In this document: one piece after another, positions 24,582 to 32,525 of the stretch | How positions within the stretch are numbered: position 1 is the first letter of the stretch | How the letters are laid out: each line of letters opens with the position of its first letter | DNA from: Paraburkholderia sp. DHOC27 | GTDB lineage: Bacteria; Pseudomonadota; Gammaproteobacteria; Burkholderiales; Burkholderiaceae | Direction: 5' to 3' | Length of the DNA stretch: 64,000 nucleotides | Assembly: GCF_003429005.1 (NCBI RefSeq) | Contig: NZ_QVQV01000006.1 | Coordinates: 186,001-250,000, forward strand | Notes under the pieces: model-generated | What the model was told of the DNA's origin: nothing | What the model saw: only the letters and a program-made list of their open reading frames with translations | Databases searched by the model: none | Translations under genes and position numbers: made by a program

Positions 24582-26540
24582 ATGGGCAAAATCATCGGCA
24601 TCGACCTCGGCACGACAAACTCGTGCGTGGCGATCATGGAAGGCAATTCGGTCAAAGTGATCGAGAACTCGGAAGGTGCGCGCACCACACCGTCGATCAT
24701 CGCGTACATGGACGACAACGAAGTGCTGGTCGGTGCGCCGGCCAAGCGTCAGTCCGTCACCAACCCGAAGAACACGTTGTACGCAGTCAAGCGCCTGATC
24801 GGTCGCCGCTTCGATGAAAAGGAAGTGCAGAAAGACATCAATCTGATGCCTTACAAGATCGTCAAGCACGATAACGGCGACGCATGGGTCGAGGCGCATG
24901 GCGAGAAGCTCGCGCCTTCACAGGTTTCGGCTGAAGTGCTGCGCAAGATGAAGAAGACCGCTGAAGACTACCTCGGCGAGCCGGTCACCGAAGCTGTGAT
25001 CACGGTTCCCGCGTACTTCAACGACAGCCAGCGTCAGGCAACCAAGGACGCAGGCCGCATTGCGGGTCTGGAAGTCAAGCGCATCATCAACGAACCGACC
25101 GCTGCTGCGCTCGCGTTCGGCCTCGACAAGGCAGAAAAGGGCGACCGCAAGATCGCCGTGTTCGACCTGGGTGGCGGCACGTTCGACGTGTCGATCATCG
25201 AAATCGCCGACGTTGACGGCGAAATGCAGTTCGAAGTGCTCTCCACGAACGGCGATACGTTCCTCGGCGGGGAAGACTTCGACCAGCGCATCATCGACTA
25301 CATCATCGCTGAGTTCAAGAAGGAACAAGGCGTCGACCTGTCGAAGGACGTGCTCGCGCTGCAACGCCTGAAGGAATCGGCTGAAAAGGCCAAGATCGAA
25401 CTGTCGTCGAGCCAGCAGACCGAAATCAACCTGCCGTACATCACGGCAGACGCGTCGGGTCCGAAGCACTTGAACCTGAAAATCACGCGCGCCAAGCTGG
25501 AAGCGCTGGTGGAAGACCTGATCGAACGCACCATCGAGCCGTGCCGCGTGGCGATCAAGGACGCGGGCGTGAAGGTTGGCGATATCGACGACGTGATTCT
25601 CGTCGGCGGCCAGACGCGCATGCCGAAGGTGCAGGAGAAGGTCAAGGAATTCTTCGGCAAGGATCCGCGTCGTGACGTGAACCCGGATGAAGCAGTGGCC
25701 GTGGGCGCCGCGATTCAAGGCCAGGTGCTGTCCGGCGACCGCAAGGACGTGCTGCTGCTCGACGTGACTCCGCTGTCGCTCGGCATCGAAACGCTCGGCG
25801 GCGTGATGACGAAGATGATCAACAAGAACACCACGATCCCGACCAAGCACGCACAGGTCTACTCGACGGCCGACGACAACCAGGGCGCCGTGACGATCAA
25901 GGTGTTCCAGGGTGAGCGCGAAATGGCAGCCGGCAACAAGCTGCTGGGCGAATTCAACCTGGAAGGCATTCCGCCCGCACCGCGCGGCGTGCCGCAGATC
26001 GAAGTGAGCTTCGACATCGACGCGAACGGCATTCTGCACGTCGGCGCGAAAGACAAGGCAACCGGCAAGGAAAACCGCATCGTCATCAAGGCGAACTCGG
26101 GTCTTTCGGAAGCCGAGATCGAAAAGATGGTGAAGGACGCCGAAGCCAACGCCGAAGAAGATCACAAGCTGCGTGAGCTGGCCGATGCCCGCAATCAGGG
26201 CGACGCGCTGGTCCACAGCACGAAGAAGGCGCTCACCGAGTACGGCGACAAGCTGGAAGCGGCTGAGAAGGAAAAGATCGAAGCCGCGCTGAAGGACCTC
26301 GAAGAGACGCTGAAGAGCGGTTCGAGCGACAAGGCCGCGATCGAAGCCAAGATCGAAGTGGTCGCAACGGCCTCGCAGAAGCTCGGCGAAAAGATGTACG
26401 CCGACATGCAGGCAGCGCAAGGCGCGGCAGGTGCAGCGGCAGGTGCGGGTGCTGCCGGTGCCGGTCCGTCGGCCGGTGGTGCAAGCCAGCCGGAAGACGA
26501 CGTTGTCGACGCCGAGTTCAAGGAAGTGAAGAAGGACTAA
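24582..26540 (+). CDS. dnaK: Molecular chaperone DnaK (Hsp70)
   Basis: This is a full-length Hsp70 of 652 residues. The ATPase domain begins MGKIIGIDLGTTNSCVAIME and carries VPAYFNDSQRQATKDAG, FDLGGGTFDVSIIEI and VILVGGQTRMPKVQ. The substrate domain carries LLLDVTPLSLGIETLGGVMT and GIPPAPRGVPQIEVSFDIDA. The C-terminal lid ends in a Gly/Ala-rich linker and the proteobacterial tail DDVVDAEFKEVKKD. AGGAG precedes the ATG at 24582. dnaJ follows 268 bases downstream. Confidence 0.98.
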   Translation: MGKIIGIDLGTTNSCVAIMEGNSVKVIENSEGARTTPSIIAYMDDNEVLVGAPAKRQSVTNPKNTLYAVKRLIGRRFDEKEVQKDINLMPYKIVKHDNGDAWVEAHGEKLAPSQVSAEVLRKMKKTAEDYLGEPVTEAVITVPAYFNDSQRQATKDAGRIAGLEVKRIINEPTAAALAFGLDKAEKGDRKIAVFDLGGGTFDVSIIEIADVDGEMQFEVLSTNGDTFLGGEDFDQRIIDYIIAEFKKEQGVDLSKDVLALQRLKESAEKAKIELSSSQQTEINLPYITADASGPKHLNLKITRAKLEALVEDLIERTIEPCRVAIKDAGVKVGDIDDVILVGGQTRMPKVQEKVKEFFGKDPRRDVNPDEAVAVGAAIQGQVLSGDRKDVLLLDVTPLSLGIETLGGVMTKMINKNTTIPTKHAQVYSTADDNQGAVTIKVFQGEREMAAGNKLLGEFNLEGIPPAPRGVPQIEVSFDIDANGILHVGAKDKATGKENRIVIKANSGLSEAEIEKMVKDAEANAEEDHKLRELADARNQGDALVHSTKKALTEYGDKLEAAEKEKIEAALKDLEETLKSGSSDKAAIEAKIEVVATASQKLGEKMYADMQAAQGAAGAAAGAGAAGAGPSAGGASQPEDDVVDAEFKEVKKD

Positions 26541-26565
26541 AGCCAGGTCGCAATTTGACCGTAAA

Positions 26566-26589
26566 GCCGCACACGGGAACGTGTGCGGC
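26566..26589 (+). terminator. Hairpin after dnaK
   Basis: A perfect ten-base stem GCCGCACACG / CGTGTGCGGC with a GGAA tetraloop lies 25 bases after the dnaK stop. No T-run follows, so it may reduce rather than stop read-through into dnaJ, or protect the dnaK message 3' end. Confidence 0.5.
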
Positions 26590-26808
26590 CCGGCTGAAAA
26601 ATGGTCGGTTCCCGTACCTGGGAATCTGCGCCTGCTAAGCGGTTATCGCGCCTGGTGAGCCTGTTTGGGCTCTCCGGGCACATTTGTTTTATGGAGGGCG
26701 TTGCTCGAACCGTGCAAATGACGGACGGGTAACGGCCGGACGAGTCGCGAGACTCCAGCATTCAAGAGGAGCCGCCGTGCCTTGCTGCGCGGAGGGCGTT
26801 GAACCGAT

Positions 26809-27948
26809 ATGGCGAAACGGGATTACTACGAGGTTCTGGGCGTCGCAAAGAACTCGAGCGACGACGAAATCAAGAAGGCTTATCGCAAGCTGGCGATGAA
26901 GCATCACCCTGACCGCAATCCGGGCAACAAGGATGCGGAAGAGCATTTCAAAGAGGTGAAGGAAGCCTACGAGATGCTCTCAGACTCGCAGAAGCGTGCG
27001 GCGTACGATCAGTACGGCCATGCGGGCGTCGATCCGAATATGGGCGGCGCGGGCGCGCAAGGCTTCGGTGGCTTTGCCGATGCATTCGGCGATATTTTTG
27101 GCGACATCTTTGGCCAGGCAGCAGGCGGTGCAGCGCGTGGCGGCGGCCGTGCCGGTCCGCAGGTGTATCGCGGCGCCGACCTGCGCTACAGTATGGAAAT
27201 CACGCTGGAACAGGCGGCACATGGCTATGACACGCAGATTCGCGTCCCCAGCTGGGTGTCGTGCGAAATCTGTCATGGCTCGGGCGCCAAGCCCGGCACC
27301 AAACCGGAAACCTGCCCGACCTGTAACGGCTCGGGTTCGGTGCGCATGTCGCAGGGCTTTTTCAGCATCCAGCAAACCTGCCCGAAGTGCCACGGCACCG
27401 GCAGTCACATTCCTGAGCCGTGCGGCCATTGCCACGGCGCGGGCAAAGTGAAGGAAACCAAGACCCTCGAAGTGAAGATTCCGGCCGGTATCGACGACGG
27501 CATGCGGATCCGTTCGGCTGGCAACGGCGAGCCGGGCATCAACGGTGGTCCGTCGGGCGACCTGTACGTCGAGATTCATATCAAGCAGCACTCGGTGTTC
27601 GAGCGTGACGGCGACGATCTGCATTGCCAGATGCCCATTCCGTTCACCACGGCAGCGCTGGGCGGCGAGATCGAAGTGCCGACGCTGGCGGGCCGCGCAA
27701 GCTTCACGGTGCCCGAAGGCACCCAGTCGGGCAAGACTTTCCGTCTGCGTGGCAAGGGCATCAAGGGGCTGCGTTCGAGCATTGCGGGCGATCTGTACGT
27801 GCACGTGCAAGTCGAAACGCCGGTCAAGCTCACTGATCCGCAGCGCGATCTGTTGCAACAGTTCGAGAAGTCGCTGGTCGAGGGCGGCGCGCGGCATAGT
27901 CCGCAAAGCAAAAGCTGGTTTGACCGGGTGAAAAGCTTCTTCGATTAA
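26809..27948 (+). CDS. dnaJ: Co-chaperone DnaJ (Hsp40)
   Basis: DnaJ stimulates DnaK ATPase and delivers substrates. The 379-residue protein has the J domain with HPDRNPGNKDAEEHFKEV (HPD near residue 33). A Gly/Phe-rich linker follows (about 75-120), then the zinc-binding region with four CxxCxGxG-type repeats (CEICHGSG, CPTCNGSG, CPKCHGTG, CGHCHGAG) near 150-205. The two beta domains and the C-terminal dimerisation tail follow. The start ATG at 26809 gives the canonical MAKRDYYEVLGVAKN. Confidence 0.97.
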   Translation: MAKRDYYEVLGVAKNSSDDEIKKAYRKLAMKHHPDRNPGNKDAEEHFKEVKEAYEMLSDSQKRAAYDQYGHAGVDPNMGGAGAQGFGGFADAFGDIFGDIFGQAAGGAARGGGRAGPQVYRGADLRYSMEITLEQAAHGYDTQIRVPSWVSCEICHGSGAKPGTKPETCPTCNGSGSVRMSQGFFSIQQTCPKCHGTGSHIPEPCGHCHGAGKVKETKTLEVKIPAGIDDGMRIRSAGNGEPGINGGPSGDLYVEIHIKQHSVFERDGDDLHCQMPIPFTTAALGGEIEVPTLAGRASFTVPEGTQSGKTFRLRGKGIKGLRSSIAGDLYVHVQVETPVKLTDPQRDLLQQFEKSLVEGGARHSPQSKSWFDRVKSFFD

Positions 27949-27975
27949 TGGCAGCTTGAGGTAGGCGGCAGCAAG

Positions 27976-29910
27976 ATGGCAGATGATCGCAGCGCCGTGT
28001 TCGCATTGCTGGACGATTGCGATGCAACGGCGGCGCATCGCTCCAGTCGTCTTTATACGGGCTTCGTGCACGAACGGGTCTGCGTGGATGCTGCGCAACT
28101 CGACGCGACGTGCGAGGCGGCTGCCGCCGATCTGCGCCAGGGCATGCATGCCGTGGTGCTGGCCGATTATGAATTCGGCCGTCAGATCGTTTTGAAGGAC
28201 TGGCAGGTCAAAGGTTCTACGCGAAGTAACACGCAAACTGAAACGCAGCGCGGCGATGCCACGCTGCGTTTTTTATTGTTCGAGCAATGCGCGAAGCTTT
28301 CGCGTGATGAGACGGATGCGTGGCTCGCGCAACGTGATGGCGGCTCCGCGCAGGCGTTCGTGGCCGGCACGGCGGCTTTGCGCGCCAGCGTGAATGCTGC
28401 TGAGTTCGACGCGGCAATCAGCGCGGTTCACGAGGCGTTGCGCGCTGGTGACTCTTATCAGATCAACTACACCTACCGGCTCGACTTCGACGCGTTTGGG
28501 CCTCCAGTTGCGCTGTACCGGCGACTGCGCGCGCGCCAGGCTGTGCGATACGGCGCGCTGATCGCGCTGCCGCAGGACCGCTGGGTCGTGTCCTGCTCGC
28601 CGGAATTGTTCGTCGAGAAATCTGGCAGGGCCTTACGGGCGCGTCCGATGAAAGGCACCGCGCCGCGCTCGCCGGGAGATCCCGCGGCCGACCGGGCCGC
28701 CGCGCAGTTTCTGGCCAACGATCCAAAGAATCGCGCCGAGAACGTGATGATCGTGGATCTGCTGCGTAACGATCTGTCGCGTGTAGCCGAGACGGGGTCT
28801 GTCAACGTGCCGGCGCTGTTCTCGGTCGAACCGTATGCGTCCGTCTGGCAGATGACCTCCACCGTCGAGGCACGCTTGCGGCCGCAAACTTCGTTCGCCG
28901 ACATACTGCGCGCATTGTTCCCGTGCGGCTCGATCACCGGCGCGCCGAAGCATCGCACGATGCAGTTGATCGACGCGCTCGAAAGCACGCCACGCGGTCT
29001 GTACACAGGCGCGATTGGCTGGCTGGACGCGCAGCAGGCTCACGCAGGCGCATCGAGCGAGTCAAACGACGCAGCCAGCCACTGCGGCGACTTCTGCCTG
29101 TCCGTCGCGATCCGCACCTTGACCCTCGACGCGCCGCTGTCCGACGGCGCGGGTATGCGTCACGGACGGATGGGCGTTGGCGCCGGCATCGTCCTCGACA
29201 GCGTTGCCGCTGATGAATATGCGGAGTGCCAATTGAAAGCACGTTTTCTCACCGAGGCTGATCCCGGCTTCGAGCTTTTCGAAACGATGTATGCAACGAG
29301 CGAGCACGGCATTCGCCATCTCGAGCGTCACCTCGCAAGGCTGGCGGCGAGCGCTGCGTGGCTGGGCTTCCGGTTCGACGAAGCCGGCATACGTGCTCAA
29401 CTCGCGGCGCAGTGCGCGTTACTACCAGAAGGTGTGGCGCATCGAGTGAGGCTGGCGCTCGGCAAGAACGGCGCGATTCAGATCACGGCCGCCGTGCTCG
29501 CACCGCTGAGCGAGCCGGTGGTGGGCGTGCTGCTCGCGCCGGATCACGGCTTTGCCGTCACCGAAGCAGGCGACGCGCTACTGCAGCACAAGACCACACG
29601 CCGCGCAGAATATGATCGCGGCTGGCGCAGTGCGGAAGCCCTAGGCGCTTTCGATACCTTGTTCTTCAACGAGCGGGGTGAGTTGACCGAGGGTGGTCGT
29701 TCGAATGTCTTCGTGAAACTGGCGGGGCGCTGGTGGACGCCGCCTTTGTCTTCAGGCGTGCTGCCCGGTGTGATGCGCAGTGTGCTGCTGGAGGACGAGA
29801 GCCTGGGTGCCGAGGAGCGCACTCTTACGCGTGATGATGTGTTGAGCGCCGAGGCGCTGATGGTCTGTAACGCGCTACGAGGTGCGGTGCCGGCGCGGGT
29901 CGCAGGCTGA
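27976..29910 (+). CDS. pabB: Fused aminodeoxychorismate synthase component I / 4-amino-4-deoxychorismate lyase
   Basis: This 644-residue fusion makes 4-aminobenzoate from chorismate for folate synthesis. Residues 1-430 are a PabB-like chorismate-binding domain with RPMKGTAPRSPGDPAADRAA, ENVMIVDLLRNDLSRVAETG and CGSITGAPKHRTMQLIDALE. From about 440 a class IV aminotransferase fold (PabC) follows: FELFETMYAT, HLERHLARLAASA, the putative PLP lysine in LLQHKTTRRAEYDR, and FFNERGELTEGGRSNVFVKL. The glutaminase subunit PabA must be encoded elsewhere. It starts 27 bases after dnaJ, so read-through transcription is likely. Confidence 0.9.
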   Translation: MADDRSAVFALLDDCDATAAHRSSRLYTGFVHERVCVDAAQLDATCEAAAADLRQGMHAVVLADYEFGRQIVLKDWQVKGSTRSNTQTETQRGDATLRFLLFEQCAKLSRDETDAWLAQRDGGSAQAFVAGTAALRASVNAAEFDAAISAVHEALRAGDSYQINYTYRLDFDAFGPPVALYRRLRARQAVRYGALIALPQDRWVVSCSPELFVEKSGRALRARPMKGTAPRSPGDPAADRAAAQFLANDPKNRAENVMIVDLLRNDLSRVAETGSVNVPALFSVEPYASVWQMTSTVEARLRPQTSFADILRALFPCGSITGAPKHRTMQLIDALESTPRGLYTGAIGWLDAQQAHAGASSESNDAASHCGDFCLSVAIRTLTLDAPLSDGAGMRHGRMGVGAGIVLDSVAADEYAECQLKARFLTEADPGFELFETMYATSEHGIRHLERHLARLAASAAWLGFRFDEAGIRAQLAAQCALLPEGVAHRVRLALGKNGAIQITAAVLAPLSEPVVGVLLAPDHGFAVTEAGDALLQHKTTRRAEYDRGWRSAEALGAFDTLFFNERGELTEGGRSNVFVKLAGRWWTPPLSSGVLPGVMRSVLLEDESLGAEERTLTRDDVLSAEALMVCNALRGAVPARVAG

Positions 29911-29949
29911 AGCAAGTCTTGGACGGACACCGCTGCCGGGAAGTCGAAT

Positions 29950-30090
29950 CTAGCTGCCACGCCGACGCAGCGCGTGCGCCGTCCAGCTGGTGAGGCGCGC
30001 ATACCACGGGGTTTTGCGCGTTTCGTGCGACGGGGTGGCGTGGTCGCGGATACCCGCGACGTTGATCAGGCAAATGGGACTCATGGTCAT
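29950..30090 (-). CDS. Small basic protein of unknown function, 46 residues
   Basis: I do not recognise this protein. The frame starts at ATG 30090 with GAAGAGAG directly upstream, and ends TAG at 29952-29950. The product begins MTMSPICLINVAGIRDHATP and ends TAHALRRRGS, with a Trp-rich middle (KTPWYARLTSWT). Third codon positions are overwhelmingly G or C, unlike the alternative frames, which argues for real coding. A start at the second ATG (codon 3) is possible. It lies in the 340-base gap between the pabB-pabC gene and panB and would be downstream of panB on the same strand. Confidence 0.5.
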   Translation of the reverse strand: MTMSPICLINVAGIRDHATPSHETRKTPWYARLTSWTAHALRRRGS

Positions 30091-30249
30091 CTCTCTTCGG
30101 TTCGCGGCGGGGTGCCGCATCAACAGGTAGACGAAGGTAGATGACCGGGTTTGAAGCAGGAATCAGACGGGTCTCAAAGCGCGGTTCAGGCCAGTTGTGA
30201 AGTTTCGTGGCAACCGGCTTTTTCACGCACCGCCGCTTGCACAGTCCCG

Positions 30250-31065
30250 TTAAAACGAATGTTCCGCGCCAGGGAACGAGCCGTCTTTCACCGCGCGCAC
30301 ATACGCCTCGACTGCGGCGGCGATGCTCGGCTGGCCGTCCATGAAGTTCTTTACGAAGCGTGGCCGCTTGCCTGGGAAAATGCCGAGCATGTCGTGCAGC
30401 ACCAGCACCTGTCCTGAGCAATCGAGACCCGCGCCGATGCCAATGGTCGGAATCCGCAACTGCTGGGTCACTTCCGTGGCGAGCGCGCTCGGCATCGCTT
30501 CCATCACGAGCAATTGCGCACCGGCGTCCTGAACGGCAAGCGAGTCACGCAGCAACTGGCTCGCGCCGGCTTCCGTCTTGCCCTGCACCTTGAACCCGCC
30601 AAACGCGTGCACCGATTGCGGCGTGAGACCCACGTGCGCGCAAACCGGCACTGCGCGTTCGACCAGAAAGCGCACCGTCTCCGCGAGCCACTCACCGCCT
30701 TCGAGCTTGATCATCTGCGCGCCCGCCCGCATCAGCTCAACGGCACTCGCGAACGCCGCTTCCGGCGTGCCATACGTGCCGAACGGCAGATCGGCGATGA
30801 CGAGCGCGGACGGCCGGGCCCGCGCCACGCAGGCCGTGTGATAGGCGATGTCGGCAAGCGAGACCGGCAGCGTCGTGGTGTGTCCTTGCAACACGTTGCC
30901 GAGCGAATCGCCGATCAACAGTGCGTCGACGCCCGCGCGATCCAGCAGCGCGGCAAAACTGGCGTCGTAACAGGTGAGCATGGCGATCTTCTCGCCGGCG
31001 TCGCGCATCGCCTGCAGTTTGGGCACGGTCACGGCGCTACGGCTCGTTTCCTGCAAATAAGTCAT
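30250..31065 (-). CDS. panB: 3-methyl-2-oxobutanoate hydroxymethyltransferase
   Basis: PanB makes ketopantoate in pantothenate synthesis using methylene-tetrahydrofolate. The product of 271 residues is standard. Visible blocks are MLTCYDASFAALLDRAGVDA, LLIGDSLGNVLQGHTTTLPV, ADLPFGTYGTPEAAFASAV, KLEGGEWLAE, VPVCAHVGLTPQSVHAFGGF and PTIGIGAGLDCSGQVLVLHD. It is 39 bases downstream of the deoxynucleoside kinase gene on the same strand. The kinase and folK upstream give a folate/cofactor-themed cluster. Confidence 0.97.
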   Translation of the reverse strand: MTYLQETSRSAVTVPKLQAMRDAGEKIAMLTCYDASFAALLDRAGVDALLIGDSLGNVLQGHTTTLPVSLADIAYHTACVARARPSALVIADLPFGTYGTPEAAFASAVELMRAGAQMIKLEGGEWLAETVRFLVERAVPVCAHVGLTPQSVHAFGGFKVQGKTEAGASQLLRDSLAVQDAGAQLLVMEAMPSALATEVTQQLRIPTIGIGAGLDCSGQVLVLHDMLGIFPGKRPRFVKNFMDGQPSIAAAVEAYVRAVKDGSFPGAEHSF

Positions 31066-31104
31066 GGATGATCCGTAGGAAAAAGACGGTGCCGTCGCTC
31101 GGAA

Positions 31105-31869
31105 TCAGAGCGACGTACCTTTGACAAAGAATTCCTTGCGCCCGCGCATCGTTTCCATGCGTTCGACGAGCAATGCAAGGTCCGCGTCCGAATCGAGCGG
31201 GTTCAGGTGTTCGGCATTGACCGTCAGCACGGGCGTGCGGTCGTAATGGTAGAAGAACTCGTTATACGCATTGCATAGCGCGTGCAGATAGGCATCGGAA
31301 ATCTGCAATTCCATTGGCAGCGCGCGTTTCTGGATGCGAGAAAACAGTACTTCCGGGCTTGCCTGGAGATACACGACGAAATCGGGGGACGGCGCAGCGG
31401 CAGCGGAGCCATCCGAGGCAGTTCGGATCGTGCCTGTCGTGCCCGATCCCGAATTCGAAATGCCGTTGCCAGCGTTTGATGAGGCGTCGATGCGGGCCGC
31501 CAGCGCGCGATACAACTGCCATTCGTCTTCGGGCAGCGTGAGCCGCGCGAAGATGTCGTTCTTCTCCGTCATGAAGTCGGCGATCAGCGGCGTGCCGGCC
31601 GCGTAAGCAGCGGCGACTTCCTGCGCCTGATGCGCGCGCTGCAACGCGAAGTGCAGTTGCGTCGCGAGCGCGTGGCGCGTGGTGTCGCGATAGAAACGCT
31701 CGAGAAACGGGTTGTCTTGCGGACGCTCGAACAACTGCTGCATGGACCAGCGGTCCGCGAGACGCCGCGCGAGCGAGGTCTTGCCAACGCCAATGGGGCC
31801 TTCAATCGCGATGTAGCGGAACGGCGGACGCAGTTGCGGCGCCGTTACCGTCAGCGGGGAGGCATTCAT
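31105..31869 (-). CDS. Deoxynucleoside kinase family protein
   Basis: This 254-residue P-loop kinase of the dCK/dGK/dAK family salvages deoxynucleosides. The N-terminal YIAIEGPIGVGKTSLARRLA is the phosphate loop. DFMTEKNDIFARLTLPEDE and VVYLQASPEVLFSRIQKRAL follow, and the lid-like Arg segment is part of the latter. About 30 residues of Ser/Gly/Asn-rich sequence (near 130-160) interrupt the domain and look like a variable loop. The ATG overlaps the folK stop (ATGA), so it is translationally coupled. The preferred nucleoside cannot be told. Confidence 0.88.
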   Translation of the reverse strand: MNASPLTVTAPQLRPPFRYIAIEGPIGVGKTSLARRLADRWSMQQLFERPQDNPFLERFYRDTTRHALATQLHFALQRAHQAQEVAAAYAAGTPLIADFMTEKNDIFARLTLPEDEWQLYRALAARIDASSNAGNGISNSGSGTTGTIRTASDGSAAAAPSPDFVVYLQASPEVLFSRIQKRALPMELQISDAYLHALCNAYNEFFYHYDRTPVLTVNAEHLNPLDSDADLALLVERMETMRGRKEFFVKGTSL

Positions 31870-32477
31870 GAGCAGCGGCCCTTTGTGTCTCGAGAGGTGT
31901 ATTGCGCGCTAAGGGCGCCAGCGCCAGTGTCTTTAGCGACGTCTGAAGTGACCGCAGTCGTGCTGCCGGCATCAGCGTCGAGCGCCATGCACTGACAGGA
32001 CGATTTCATCTTTTCGATGCGTTGTCCGGCTACTGCCGCGAGCAACGTGTCGGCACGGCCGTGTTGCGGAATGATCAGCGTGGGCTCGATTTCCACCAGC
32101 GGCACCAGCGCGAAGGCGCGCTCGGTCATGCGTGGATGCGGCACGATCAGATCAGGCTCGTCGATGCTCTGCTCGCCATACAGCAGGATGTCGAGGTCGA
32201 GCGTGCGGGGCGCATTGCGAAACGGCCGCTCGCGGCCGAAGTGCAGTTCGATCTTGTGGCAGAGCGCCAGCAGGTGCCGCACCGGTAGCGTGGTGTCGAG
32301 CTTCACGACGCAGTTGAAGTAGTCGTCGCCGCCCGCGTCGATCGGGGCGGTGCGATACAGGCTCGACTTGGCGAGCACGGTGATGGTGTGCTGTTGTGCG
32401 AGACACACCACCGCGTCTTTCAGGGTCTGGCGCGCGTCCCCGAGATTCGCGCCGAGGCCTAGATAAGCAACCGTCAT
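31866..32477 (-). CDS. folK: 2-amino-4-hydroxy-6-hydroxymethyldihydropteridine diphosphokinase
   Basis: FolK transfers pyrophosphate from ATP to the pterin in folate synthesis. The core (residues 1-155) shows VAYLGLGANLGDARQTLKDA, FNCVVKLDTTLPVRHLLALC, the signature FGRERPFRNAPRTLDLDILL and PHPRMTERAFALVPLVEIEP. The protein has 203 residues, about 40 more than usual. The extra C-terminal tail is Ser/Thr/Ala-rich (KDTGAGALSAQYTSRDTKGR) and reaches into the start codon of the kinase gene. The tail seems non-conserved. Confidence 0.95.
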   Translation of the reverse strand: MTVAYLGLGANLGDARQTLKDAVVCLAQQHTITVLAKSSLYRTAPIDAGGDDYFNCVVKLDTTLPVRHLLALCHKIELHFGRERPFRNAPRTLDLDILLYGEQSIDEPDLIVPHPRMTERAFALVPLVEIEPTLIIPQHGRADTLLAAVAGQRIEKMKSSCQCMALDADAGSTTAVTSDVAKDTGAGALSAQYTSRDTKGRCS

Positions 32478-32525
32478 GGCATAACTTCCTGCGACTATCG
32501 TTTGACGGCCAATTACCTGACCGCG

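Noticed and set aside
24918..26420. A 500-residue antisense open frame across dnaK
   Set aside because: Phe/Arg/His-rich mirror of DnaK codons; no family features.
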